A DNA stretch of 64,000 nt from an uncultured Methanolobus sp. (GTDB lineage Archaea; Halobacteriota; Methanosarcinia; Methanosarcinales; Methanosarcinaceae). The position numbers and the translations under genes were made by a program. Positions 45,310 through 54,503 of this stretch are shown one piece after another. The notes below the pieces were generated by a model. That model made no database searches. It was not told the origin of the DNA and saw only the letters and a program-made list of their open reading frames with translations. Every line of letters begins with the position of its first letter. Positions within the stretch are counted from its first letter, which is position 1. The DNA is taken from NCBI RefSeq assembly GCF_963667555.1, contig NZ_OY763421.1:1629562-1693561 (forward strand). Reading direction: 5' to 3'.

Positions 45310-46665
45310 ATGACAACAGGAATGTTCTACAATCCGGAAATTGAAACCATGGAACGGTCTGAACTTGACTCACTTATCGATGAAAGGATCAGATATACTG
45401 TAAATTACGCTGCTGAGAACTCATTATTTTATAAGAAATGGTTCAGGGAACATAAAATTGAACCTTCTGACATCAGGTCTCATGAAGACCTGCTGGAACT
45501 TCCCATAATCTCCGGAAAGACCATTCGTGAGAATCAGCCACCTGTGACCGAGGAGTTTGGTTTCAGAACTGTTGGCTGGAAAGATGTATTCACAATTCAT
45601 GAAACAAGCGGCACCAGTGGCACTCCTAAATCGTTCTTTTTAACATGGGATGACTGGGAAAGATATGCGGAAAAATATGCAAGATGCTTTGTATCTCAGG
45701 GATTCAGGGAACATGACCGTGTTGTTGTTTGCGCTTCGTATGGCATGAATGTCGGCGCAAACACCATGACACTTGCAGCCAGGAACCTTGGAATGACAAT
45801 GATCCCTGAAGGTAAATGCACATTCCCTGTCAGGGTCATGGAATCATACAAACCGACCTCCATTGTTGCCAGTACATTCAAACTTTTACACCTTGCCAAA
45901 AGAATGAGGGAAAACGGACTGAAGCCTGATGAATCCAGCATTGAAAGACTTATCATCGGCGGAGAAAGCTTTGCAGAAGAAACCAGAAAATATGTTGCTG
46001 AAATCTGGAACTGTGATGTCTACAACAACTATGGAAGCACAGAGGGAACCATGTGCGGAGAATGCAGCGACATCAGTGGCCTCCATGTGCCTGAAGATCT
46101 TGTTCACCTGGATGTTTACGACCCGGGCATGGACAAATTCGTAAAGGATGGCGAATGCGGCAGACTTGTTCTTACCACACTGCTGCCCGTGGGAGCAAAG
46201 AGCGGGAACGTACTTCTCAATTATGATACAGAGGATACAACTGTTGTTCTTGGCCGGGGAGAATGTGCCTGTGGAAGAACACATATGAAAATAATGACCC
46301 CAGAGAGAGAAGCTGAAACTTTCTGGACAGCAGGAACACCTTTTAACCGTGTTGATATCGAAAAAGGAGTATTCCAGAGAGAAAACATGGAATATCTCAC
46401 AGGAGAGTTCGAAGCATTCCTTTATGGAGGAGAGGATGAAGGTGAGACAACCCTCAGGGTCAGCGTGGAATGTAATGACCCGGAAAGATGCAATAAAGAA
46501 CTCATCAAGGAAAATTTCCTCAAGTCATTCTTTGCCTACAAAAAGAACCTTGAAAACGCTTACATTGATGGTAGTCTGAACATTCTGTTCAACTATGCCA
46601 AACCCGGAGAACTGGAATTCTATCATATTAAGGGCAGGCCAAAGCGCATTGTCGACAGAAGATGA
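45310..46665 (+). CDS. Adenylate-forming enzyme, phenylacetate-CoA ligase / coenzyme F390 synthetase family
   Basis: 451 residues. The ATP-binding P-loop HETSGTSGTPKSFFL lies near residue 97-112, with VYNNYGSTEGTM (A5-like motif) and DTEDTTVVLGRGECACGRTHMK (A7-like, zinc-binding Cys). In methanogens the closest characterised relatives convert coenzyme F420 to F390 under oxidative conditions. CoA-ligase activity on an aromatic acid is the alternative. AAGGAG is about 10 nt before the ATG, so the gene is probably co-transcribed with the DUF255 protein. Confidence 0.75.
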   Translation: MTTGMFYNPEIETMERSELDSLIDERIRYTVNYAAENSLFYKKWFREHKIEPSDIRSHEDLLELPIISGKTIRENQPPVTEEFGFRTVGWKDVFTIHETSGTSGTPKSFFLTWDDWERYAEKYARCFVSQGFREHDRVVVCASYGMNVGANTMTLAARNLGMTMIPEGKCTFPVRVMESYKPTSIVASTFKLLHLAKRMRENGLKPDESSIERLIIGGESFAEETRKYVAEIWNCDVYNNYGSTEGTMCGECSDISGLHVPEDLVHLDVYDPGMDKFVKDGECGRLVLTTLLPVGAKSGNVLLNYDTEDTTVVLGRGECACGRTHMKIMTPEREAETFWTAGTPFNRVDIEKGVFQRENMEYLTGEFEAFLYGGEDEGETTLRVSVECNDPERCNKELIKENFLKSFFAYKKNLENAYIDGSLNILFNYAKPGELEFYHIKGRPKRIVDRR

Positions 46666-46697
46666 ATGTTCTTTGTTCTAACAACAAACATATGAAA

Positions 46698-47117
46698 TCA
46701 TATTATAGTGATTCCTTTCCATAGGGCCAGGTAAAGAATAAAACCACCAAGCAATGTCATCACCCAGAGTACCAGGGTTGGTTTCATCATTTTCAGTGGA
46801 GGAATAGGCGAAGGGATCTTTCCGCTGAATGCCAGTTTGATGTATATTGAAAACAAAAGAACGATCAAACCCAATATGTGATGAAGGTACATAAGGGAAG
46901 TAAAGTAACCCGTCATCGTTATACCGGACAAAGAGTACATGGAAGGTGCCATGAAGACAAGTACTGACAATAGTTGTACTGCAATTGCTATTGTTATGAA
47001 TTTACAGTGTTTGTTATAAGGATCCCTGTATGCTTTTTTTACGGCGTAGATGAGTAATACAATTACTATGATCTGCAAAAATAAGTCAATATAAACCATG
47101 TTGAAATCTGTAAACAT
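46698..47117 (-). CDS. Four-helix membrane protein (DUF420-like, tentative)
   Basis: 139 residues with four hydrophobic segments; a pair of histidines in YLHHILGLIVLL could bind haem or metal. The general layout recalls small DUF420/cytochrome-b561-like proteins, but the match is weak. Single gene convergent with the adenylate-forming enzyme. Confidence 0.55.
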   Translation of the reverse strand: MFTDFNMVYIDLFLQIIVIVLLIYAVKKAYRDPYNKHCKFITIAIAVQLLSVLVFMAPSMYSLSGITMTGYFTSLMYLHHILGLIVLLFSIYIKLAFSGKIPSPIPPLKMMKPTLVLWVMTLLGGFILYLALWKGITII

Positions 47118-47240
47118 ATCCCATGACCCCTCTGATAGTCAGGATATGTTTTAGTCTAAAAATATAAATATTTAGCTAAAAGCTAGCTGCAGAAATCTGA
47201 TTGATGAGATTTGAGAGATTATATAAAAAGAAGGTTGACA

Positions 47241-47939
47241 TTAAAAATTGCCTTTGTACACTTTCAGTCCGTTTTCAGAGACAGCAAGGATCCAGGGTTC
47301 CATACTGTGCGCTGTGGCACGCATCTTTCTCACTCTCATATACCTGTTGGCAACATTGCCCTTCAGGTGCAGACCAAGTTCAATGATCCCATCTGCAAGA
47401 TAACCTTCCATGCCTGTGGAAGGGTCAGACATATCAGACCTTTTTTCTTCCTCCAGTATAAGGAAAGTTGTAAGTTTCTCACGCCTCAGTGTTTCAAGGA
47501 ATTTGTACATCTTTTTCCTCAGGTCATGGGAATCATTATCAAGAAGCGAATAAAGAGCACCCAGAGAATCAACAGCTATACATGTACATTTCTCGCCAAT
47601 GTGTTTCTTGAACTGAATAATATTCTCTTCAAGAATGTTAATCAGATCATCAGAAAAATCATCATACATCACACGATAATCGCTAAAATCTGATATATGC
47701 AGCTTATTCGATAACTCAATTCCCATGCTTTCCATGTTCAAAAGATGGTTTTCTTTGCTTTGTTCGAAGGTTATGTACAGACCATACTCATCCTGTTCTT
47801 CCAGATAATTGGATAATAACTGAAAAGTAAAACCTGATTTCAGCGTACCTGCTGCACCGGTGACCAGCACTACACTGTTTTTGGGAATATCTGTCTCAAA
47901 GACATCATTCAATCCATCTATGGTATCCACAAATCTCAT
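47241..47939 (-). CDS. KaiC-like RecA-superfamily ATPase
   Basis: About 232 residues: Walker A VLVTGAAGTLKSGFTFQ, where the usual GXXGXGKS reads GAAGTLKS, the Walker B-like TCIAVDSLGALYSLL, and the C-terminal ESN-like GMEGYLADGIIELG with RYMRVRKMRATAHS, typical of the single-domain KaiC/GvpD-like ATPases of archaea. These are thought to act in signal transduction. GAGGGG four nt before the ATG decides against an upstream ATG. The response-regulator gene is next on the same strand, 190 nt downstream. Confidence 0.8.
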   Translation of the reverse strand: MRFVDTIDGLNDVFETDIPKNSVVLVTGAAGTLKSGFTFQLLSNYLEEQDEYGLYITFEQSKENHLLNMESMGIELSNKLHISDFSDYRVMYDDFSDDLINILEENIIQFKKHIGEKCTCIAVDSLGALYSLLDNDSHDLRKKMYKFLETLRREKLTTFLILEEEKRSDMSDPSTGMEGYLADGIIELGLHLKGNVANRYMRVRKMRATAHSMEPWILAVSENGLKVYKGNF

Positions 47940-48142
47940 AGTACCCCTCATTTCTTCTATTTTTCAAAAAGAAGTAAAAGATAATAGTGTAAAAATAATA
48001 TATATCTTTAATGATAGTGATGAAAATAGTAGTCAGAAATCTACATATTATCTGTTTTTGACCCTGTTTTATCATATTTTAAGTGAAATATATGATAGAT
48101 TTTCTATGAGTATGTAAAAATATGACACTTGAGTGTATTTTT

Positions 48143-49801
48143 CTATAAACCTTTATCTTGAGATGGAGTATCTCCCGCCACTGGCCTCATCCATCTTTTC
48201 AGAAGATGGAATTCTTTCTTTTCCAGAACATCAGGATCAAGCTGAAGCATCATTCTGGAACTTGATGCCATAATCGTATCATTGGACTGTTCCAGTAATT
48301 TGACCACCGAAATGAAGTCATTGTCAAGTATAAGATACTCCAGACCATCCATAAGAACAACGCCATCATCCACCTTGTTTACAAAATCAGCTATCGTAGG
48401 ATGGATCCTGAAAAGTTCTGTAGAATCAATTGACTGCTGGCCTGCTATTTTATTCTTGGTAAGCCATACAATAGGCGTTTTTGCAATACCATACATGTTC
48501 CTTAACTTATCGGGGTTCATCCTGGTAATACAAAGTCCGGGCTTTCCGCTTTTTACAAGTTCCGAAAACGCAATGTAGCTCTGACCGGGGTCCTCTGAAC
48601 CTGAAAGATAAATATATCCGCTTTCAAGCTCGATGTCTGCCTGATCTGAATTTTCTTCAATGTCCTCGGTAAGCGGGGTAATAAAAAGACCTCTTAGTCT
48701 GGAACGATCCTGAAGCGTTATCACAAGGCCTTCTTTTCCACCATCGTCCGGAAGCAGCGAAGTTGAAACATTCATACGGACCTTTTCTTCGTGCTTGGTG
48801 TAGAAGACCATTTCAAAGTCTTTTTTATCTGAAAACTCCAGCAAGTCAACGTCATCTACAAAGTCCCTGATAGGTCTTGCAATTATCTCACTGACCTCAT
48901 AACCCAGCAGGTCTGCTGCATTTCTGTTGGCAGTAACAACCCTTTTCTTGCTGTCAAGTGCTAATATGGCAATCGGGGATGCTTTCAGAAGATTATCAAG
49001 ATATTCATTGGCTCTTTTTATCTTGGATTCCGCATCTATTCTTTCTGTGATATCCTCACCGGAAACAAGCAAACCGTTTATGTTCCCTTCCGGATCATGG
49101 AGTACAATATTGGTCCAGCTCATTATCCTTTTCTGCTTATTGCTGTTAAGGAATGGAACCTCAAAATAACCTGTACTTTCCGTCTGGGCAGAAAGCAGAT
49201 TCTCGAATCCTTTTCTTGCACTTTCCCTGAATAGTTCGGGAACATAACTATCAAACCAGTCATTCCCAAGGATCTCATCTTCCCGGTAACCCAGTATTTC
49301 GCACCCTTTCTTGTTAATGACTTTGACAATGCCATTCTCATCGAGGACAAAGAGCATTACTCCTGCAAGGTCAAGATAGTTCTGTGCCTGATCCCTTTCT
49401 GATATAAGTTCATCATGAAGTTTCTTGATCCTAAGAAGTGAGCCGACCCTTGTCTTGATCTCCAGACGGTCCAGCGGTTTTGTAAGGAAATCATCCGCAC
49501 CGGCATCAATGCCTTTTATACGATCTTCCAGGCTTGAAAGTGCTGTTACCATGATAATAGGAATAAAACGGGTCTTTTCAGAACCCTTAAGAATTTTACA
49601 GACCTCATAACCAGTTATATCCGGCATCATCAGGTCAAGAAGAATTATATCAGGATTATGACTCTCCACCTTTTCAAGTGCTTCTACACCGCCATATGCT
49701 GATATTATCTCATATTCATGCATGAGATAAGCATCCAATAGCTTGACATTCATCGACTCATCGTCAACTATCAGCACTTTTCCCTTTTTATGCTCATCCA
49801 T
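48143..49801 (-). CDS. Response regulator with two PAS domains and DUF835
   Basis: About 552 residues. REC domain (residues 8-125) with DD at KVLIVDDES, phospho-acceptor DIILLDLMMPD and the TKPLD lysine; PAS1 (about 135-250, VLDENGIVKVINKKGCEILGY, ending in a SGEDITERIDAESKIKRANEY linker); PAS2 (about 265-370, ALDSKKRVVTANRNAADLLGY); then DUF835 (about 395-530, with SGKPGLCITRMNPDKLRN and VDDGVVLMDGLEYLILDND). No histidine-kinase or HTH domain, so the output is probably protein-protein. DUF835 is a P-loop-free relative of KaiC-type domains. ATG preferred to an upstream GTG. Confidence 0.85.
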   Translation of the reverse strand: MDEHKKGKVLIVDDESMNVKLLDAYLMHEYEIISAYGGVEALEKVESHNPDIILLDLMMPDITGYEVCKILKGSEKTRFIPIIMVTALSSLEDRIKGIDAGADDFLTKPLDRLEIKTRVGSLLRIKKLHDELISERDQAQNYLDLAGVMLFVLDENGIVKVINKKGCEILGYREDEILGNDWFDSYVPELFRESARKGFENLLSAQTESTGYFEVPFLNSNKQKRIMSWTNIVLHDPEGNINGLLVSGEDITERIDAESKIKRANEYLDNLLKASPIAILALDSKKRVVTANRNAADLLGYEVSEIIARPIRDFVDDVDLLEFSDKKDFEMVFYTKHEEKVRMNVSTSLLPDDGGKEGLVITLQDRSRLRGLFITPLTEDIEENSDQADIELESGYIYLSGSEDPGQSYIAFSELVKSGKPGLCITRMNPDKLRNMYGIAKTPIVWLTKNKIAGQQSIDSTELFRIHPTIADFVNKVDDGVVLMDGLEYLILDNDFISVVKLLEQSNDTIMASSSRMMLQLDPDVLEKKEFHLLKRWMRPVAGDTPSQDKGL

Positions 49802-50148
49802 CCAGGTCACTCACAAAGCCAATTGATAATTATATTTGAAGTAAGAGAAATATATCTCAAATTCATAACACTGTATAATATTTAAAGTATTTAAATAGAA
49901 CCCGAATGCCAGAAATACTGTGTTTAGACCTATTTTGCCGCACATAAGTAAGTGATATTCTAAGCAATATTAACGGATACTCAGCATTTATTGTTAAGCA
50001 TTCGTGTTACTAAACAATAAATTATTAATATTAACACATAATTAAGACCCATAATTCACTACATAAGTCGAGTGTTTTTTCAATATTTCATAAAAATAAT
50101 GGTTCCCATATGACACAGAACCGACAAAACAGGCAAAAGTGAACACAC
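49802..50148. other. Regulatory intergenic region before the methyltransferase-ABC operon
   Basis: No gene. Contains the perfect inverted repeat at 49986-50022 and several short AT-rich dyads (for example ATTAATATTAA near 50021). Confidence 0.55.
49986..50022. promoter_or_regulatory. Perfect 10-bp inverted repeat, candidate operator
   Basis: ATTTATTGTT-(17)-AACAATAAAT, 127 nt upstream of the first methyltransferase. Long-spaced dyads of this kind bind dimeric or tetrameric regulators such as NikR, though the half-site differs from the bacterial NikR consensus. Could also be a weak hairpin in the transcript. Confidence 0.4.
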
Positions 50149-50892
50149 ATGGATACAAAAGAATCAATTTACAAATACTGGAACTCCCGCAGTGAAACTT
50201 ACACCAACGGAGTAATAGATGAACCGGGAGACGAACGTGACGCCTGGAAAAGAACGATACTTGAATCCATGAGTAACAGAAATGGACTGAAAATACTGGA
50301 TGTGGGAACAGGACCGGGATTTTTTGCGATGATCAGTGCAGAGCTTGGAAATGAAGTTACTGCGGTAGACCTGTCCGAGAACATGCTTGAAAAAGCTAAA
50401 AATAATGCACTGTTAAGAGGACTGTCCATAGATTTCATGCAAGGAGATGCTGAGAACCTTAACCTTCCGGACGGACAGTTCGATGTTGTGACAAACAAGT
50501 GCCTCCTGTGGACATTACCAGACCCTGTCAAAGCCATCACAGAATGGAAAAGAGTGCTCAAAGATGATGGAATGGTGATCGCCATTGACGGAGACTGGTA
50601 TGACAAAGGAATCATGTACCGTATAATACGTGCGGCATCTGATATTGTAAGAATGCTGAAAGGAAATGCTTACCCCTACATTTTCAGGAAGCATTATGCA
50701 CCTATAAAGAAAGATCTCCCCTTATTCAGCCTGAAACCCGAACAGGTGAAACGTTATTTTTACGACGCAGGATTTACCAGCGTATCTATTGAAGAAATGG
50801 ACGAGCTGTGCAGTTCTGCAAGAAAGAATGGGAAAATACTGGACAAGCTTGACTATTCCAGTCCAATGTACCTGATAAGAGCACAGAAATAA
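50149..50892 (+). CDS. Class I SAM methyltransferase, first paralogue
   Basis: 247 residues of the UbiE/type 11 methyltransferase fold. Motif I LDVGTGPGFFA (about residue 50), acidic motif TAVDLSENML, motif II FMQGDAENLNLPDGQFDVV and motif III-like RVLKDDGMVIAIDGDWY. The C-terminal cap (from about 155) is specific to this subfamily and holds YIFRKHYAPIKKDLPLFSL. It is about 60% identical by eye in the first 150 residues to the methyltransferase at 54504, and both flank genes of the same ABC importer. The substrate is unknown, probably a small molecule or metal ligand. Confidence 0.82.
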   Translation: MDTKESIYKYWNSRSETYTNGVIDEPGDERDAWKRTILESMSNRNGLKILDVGTGPGFFAMISAELGNEVTAVDLSENMLEKAKNNALLRGLSIDFMQGDAENLNLPDGQFDVVTNKCLLWTLPDPVKAITEWKRVLKDDGMVIAIDGDWYDKGIMYRIIRAASDIVRMLKGNAYPYIFRKHYAPIKKDLPLFSLKPEQVKRYFYDAGFTSVSIEEMDELCSSARKNGKILDKLDYSSPMYLIRAQK

Positions 50893-50967
50893 TGAATTTC
50901 TTAATGAGATACGAATCCTGTGCCACCCTGTCATTAATAGAGAAATAAAGAAAGGAGAACAGGCGAA

Positions 50968-51894
50968 TTGCTTAACGTTTCTGACCTGCATGTGAGATTC
51001 CCAACTGATGTGGGACTTGTGAATGCTGTTAATGGCGTAGACCTTTCCGTAAATGCAGGTGAGGTCATGGGGCTGATTGGAGAATCAGGTTGTGGGAAAT
51101 CAGTACTTGGGCTTGCCATCACCCGTCTGCTCCAGGAAGATGCCATTGTAAAAGGAAATATACACTACAGAGGAAAGGAGCTGCATGCTCTGGACAAAAA
51201 AAGCATGAGGCAAATTCGGGGAAAAGACATTGGCATGATACTCCAGAATCCCGGCACATCCCTTAATCCTGTCATTCCCATTGGCAAACAGATAGCAGAG
51301 CCACTTATTATGCACAGGGGCATGAAACGTGCTGTTGCAATGGATAAAGCTGTCTCACTTCTTGAACGTGTAAAGATAAGGGAACCTGAAAAAAGGGCGA
51401 AAGAATATCCGCACCAGTACAGCGGCGGAATGAAAGAGCGTGCCCTTATCGCAATGGGTCTGGCAAATGAACCAGAGTTCATAATTGCTGACGAACCCAC
51501 AAAAGGGCTGGATGTTACCGTAAAAAAGAGTATTGTTAAGCTTCTTAAAGAAATCGCCGACAAGAAGACGATGCTCATCATCACCCACGACCTTGCGGTT
51601 GCAGAGGATGTCTGCGATAATGTTGGTGTGATGTATGCAGGCGAGATAGTTGAAATTGCACCTGCAAGCAACATGTTCGCTGAGCAATTGCACCCTTACA
51701 CAAAAGGCTTTTTCGAATCACTCCCTGCAAGAGGCCTCAAACCTATCAAAGGGAACAGCCCGTCACTTATCGATCTTCCTGAAGGATGCCGGTTCCATTC
51801 CAGATGCGAACACTGTATGGACCGTTGTAAAGAGGAGCATCCGCAGATGATCGAACATGAGGGACGACATGTGAGGTGTTTCCTGTATGCTTGA
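50968..51894 (+). CDS. ABC transporter ATP-binding protein, DppD/NikD type
   Basis: 308 residues. Walker A GESGCGKS (about residue 39), signature YSGGMKERA (variant of LSGGQ, about 151), Walker B FIIADEPTKGLD (about 170) and a C-terminal oligopeptide-type extension with CRFHSRCEHCMDRC, the cysteine-rich tail found in Dpp/Opp/Nik ATPases. Energises the permease pair encoded downstream. TTG start with AAGGAG about 10 nt upstream. Overlaps the next gene by 8 nt. Confidence 0.9.
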   Translation: MLNVSDLHVRFPTDVGLVNAVNGVDLSVNAGEVMGLIGESGCGKSVLGLAITRLLQEDAIVKGNIHYRGKELHALDKKSMRQIRGKDIGMILQNPGTSLNPVIPIGKQIAEPLIMHRGMKRAVAMDKAVSLLERVKIREPEKRAKEYPHQYSGGMKERALIAMGLANEPEFIIADEPTKGLDVTVKKSIVKLLKEIADKKTMLIITHDLAVAEDVCDNVGVMYAGEIVEIAPASNMFAEQLHPYTKGFFESLPARGLKPIKGNSPSLIDLPEGCRFHSRCEHCMDRCKEEHPQMIEHEGRHVRCFLYA

Positions 51895-52813
51895 AGTTTG
51901 CGGACTTAAAAAGACATATGTTACAGGTACATTCCACAAATGCAGAGTTGATGCTGTAAACGATGTTTCATTTCACATAATCAAAGGAGAGACCTTTGGA
52001 ATAGTAGGGGAGAGCGGCTGTGGAAAATCCACACTTGGAAAATGTGTTCTCAGGCTCACAGAACCCACTGAAGGAAAGATAGTGTTCAACGGTACGGAAA
52101 TTACATCGCTGGACAAAGAAAGCCTGCGAAGTATCAGGCCAAAAATGCAGATGATATTCCAGGACCCTGATTCTTCACTTAATCCCAGAAAAACAATCGG
52201 ACAGAGCATCGCTGAACCGCTTAAGATCAGTGGAATGGAGATCAGCAAACTCTGGGGAAAGGTGGAGGAACTTGTAAAACACGTAGGACTTCTTCCGGAA
52301 CATATTGACCGTTACCCGCACCAGTTAAGTGGAGGACAGAACCAGAGGGCTGTTCTTGCCAGAGCTCTGGCACTTGAACCGGTATTCATTGTAGCCGATG
52401 AGCCCACCGCATCACTTGACGTGTCGGTGCAGGCGCAGATATTGAATCTCCTAAAGGATCTCAAGAATGAATACGGCCTTACCATGCTTTTCATTTCCCA
52501 TGATCTCGAACTCATGCGACACATGTGTGACCGCATTGCTGTGATGTACATGGGAAAGATCGTTGAGATCGCAAATGTGGACGATATTTTCAGTTTACCT
52601 GTACATCCTTTCACGCGCCTGCTGCTCAATGATGATGAAAATGATGCAGAGCAGACAGCATGTGCCGAAGATGCAGGACAAGGTTGCTGTTATTTCAGCA
52701 ATTGTCCGGTGAAAACGGAAAGATGCGTAGTTGAGACTCCGGAACTCACAGAGCATATGCAGGAGCATTTCGTTTCCTGCCATAATGTCAGTTCGTTGCT
52801 TATTCAAAAATGA
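51887..52813 (+). CDS. ABC transporter ATP-binding protein, DppF/NikE type
   Basis: 308 residues. Walker A GESGCGKS (about 42), LSGGQNQRAVLARAL (canonical signature, about 150) and Walker B FIVADEPTASLDVS. The C-terminal tail has CCYFSNCPVKTERC. Partner of the preceding D-type ATPase; the pair is translationally overlapped. The signatures place the transporter in the peptide/nickel class. Confidence 0.9.
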   Translation: MLEVCGLKKTYVTGTFHKCRVDAVNDVSFHIIKGETFGIVGESGCGKSTLGKCVLRLTEPTEGKIVFNGTEITSLDKESLRSIRPKMQMIFQDPDSSLNPRKTIGQSIAEPLKISGMEISKLWGKVEELVKHVGLLPEHIDRYPHQLSGGQNQRAVLARALALEPVFIVADEPTASLDVSVQAQILNLLKDLKNEYGLTMLFISHDLELMRHMCDRIAVMYMGKIVEIANVDDIFSLPVHPFTRLLLNDDENDAEQTACAEDAGQGCCYFSNCPVKTERCVVETPELTEHMQEHFVSCHNVSSLLIQK

Positions 52814-52861
52814 TATATCCGGCCGACAGGTCGTTTTGTTTATTCAGGCAGAGGATTAAAA

Positions 52862-54451
52862 ATGAATATTTCAAAAATTACGGAAAAAATAAGAGTACCA
52901 TTTCTGGTACTTATTTTGATCACAGCGGTCGTTGCAGGTTCTCTCTGCATAGACCAGGATGATAGCGAAACAAACGCAGTTGCAACAGAAAGCCACCTGA
53001 ATTGTGTGCTTGCACAGGGACCATCAGACTCCCTTGACCCTGCAAGCAGGTGGGTGGGATGGTATGTGAGAGAGTTCGGATTATACGAGACACTTTTCAG
53101 TTACGATGAGAACATGGTACTTCAACCGGAGCTTGCCACAGGTTACGAGCAGGTTTCTGACACAGAATGGACGATCACACTCAGGGACGGGGTCAAATTC
53201 CATGACGGTACAACCATGGACGCAGATGCTGTCATATATTCCCTGAACAGGGTGCTTAACTCTGATAACTCAAGAAAGAGTGAATATGAATTCATCGACG
53301 CCATTACAAGTGATTCAGCCAACACTATCACAATCACAACAAAATACCCGTATGCACCTACCATTGCAAGTCTGACAGACCCGATCATGTCAATTATCAG
53401 TCCTGAAGCAGATGACCTTCAGAACACACCTGTTGGAACCGGACCTTTCAAATTCAAGAGCTATGAACGTGAGGTCAGCATTAGTCTTGAGAAATTCGAT
53501 GACTACTGGAATGGTGCTTCAGACATCGATACAATGGATGTATACATTGTAGCTGATGGTATGACCCGTCTTTTCATGCTTGAAAGCGGTGATGCTGATA
53601 TTGCAAGATACATTCCGCAGTCCGAGGTTGCAAGCCTTGAGAGCAATGAGGACTATGAAATAACCTCAAAAGAGACACTCAGGTCATATTTCCTCTACAT
53701 CAATATGAACAAAGAACCATTCAACGATGTCAATTTCAGACAGGCAATGAACTACGCCATTGACCGCCAGCAGATAGTTGATGTTGCTCTGGAAGGAATC
53801 GGCGGAACACCTGCAGAAAGTGTATTCCCTTCAGTATCCGAATGGTCAATTAATGATGAACTGGAAGTCATTGAAAGAAATGAAACAAAGGTAAAAGAAT
53901 TGCTTTCAGAAGCAGGTCTTGAAGATATTGACGGCGACGGCTATCTTGAGTATAACGGAGAGGACTTTGAGATCAGCATCTACACCTATACAAGCCGTCC
54001 ACAGCTTAAACCATCTGCAGAAGTAATCGTAACCCAGTTTGAGTCCGTAGGACTGAAAACAACCCTGACAACAATGGAAGGCAGTGCCATTGAAGCAAAG
54101 ATGGTTGAAGGTGACTACGACCTTGCCCTTTATGCATGGGGAGTTGCTCCAACAGGCGACCCTGACTACTTCTTCAGCAAGCACTTCCACTCAGAAGGTA
54201 CAGAAGCTTTGAAGACAGGATACTCCAACGAGCAGGTAGACCAGTGGATAGATGATGCCAAGAAGACATCCGATGAGGAACTCAGGAAAGAGTACTACGA
54301 TAATGTCCAGAGACAGGTTCTTGAAGACTGCCCTGAGATCTACGTATTCTACCAGAATGCTATCACAGCATATGACACCAAAGTTGGGGGTTACCAGGAA
54401 TACCCTAACGAGATAACAATCCTGACAAAGGACATCTATCTCAAGGAGTGA
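52862..54451 (+). CDS. Substrate-binding protein of the peptide/nickel ABC importer
   Basis: 529 residues, SBP family 5. The N terminus has a hydrophobic stretch ending in a lipobox-like AGSLC, so it is probably a lipid-anchored surface protein. Core segments: GPSDSLDPASRWVGWYVREFGLYETLF, TEWTITLRDGVKFHDGTTMDADAVIYSLNRVL and FRQAMNYAIDRQQIVDVAL, as in NikA/OppA. The binding pocket residues are not identifiable without structure. GAGG about 8 nt before the ATG. A terminator-like hairpin follows the stop, probably causing higher expression of this gene than of those downstream. Confidence 0.9.
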   Translation: MNISKITEKIRVPFLVLILITAVVAGSLCIDQDDSETNAVATESHLNCVLAQGPSDSLDPASRWVGWYVREFGLYETLFSYDENMVLQPELATGYEQVSDTEWTITLRDGVKFHDGTTMDADAVIYSLNRVLNSDNSRKSEYEFIDAITSDSANTITITTKYPYAPTIASLTDPIMSIISPEADDLQNTPVGTGPFKFKSYEREVSISLEKFDDYWNGASDIDTMDVYIVADGMTRLFMLESGDADIARYIPQSEVASLESNEDYEITSKETLRSYFLYINMNKEPFNDVNFRQAMNYAIDRQQIVDVALEGIGGTPAESVFPSVSEWSINDELEVIERNETKVKELLSEAGLEDIDGDGYLEYNGEDFEISIYTYTSRPQLKPSAEVIVTQFESVGLKTTLTTMEGSAIEAKMVEGDYDLALYAWGVAPTGDPDYFFSKHFHSEGTEALKTGYSNEQVDQWIDDAKKTSDEELRKEYYDNVQRQVLEDCPEIYVFYQNAITAYDTKVGGYQEYPNEITILTKDIYLKE

Positions 54452-54452
54452 T

Positions 54453-54480
54453 GTTCCGGGCAATCCGGAACACTTTTTTT
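54453..54480 (+). terminator. Intra-operon hairpin after the binding-protein gene
   Basis: GTTCCGG/CCGGAAC stem starting at the stop codon and followed by ACTTTTTTT. Partial termination here would give excess binding protein over permeases, a usual arrangement in ABC importer operons. Confidence 0.65.
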
Positions 54481-54503
54481 CAAAATACTGAGGAGATAAC
54501 CAA

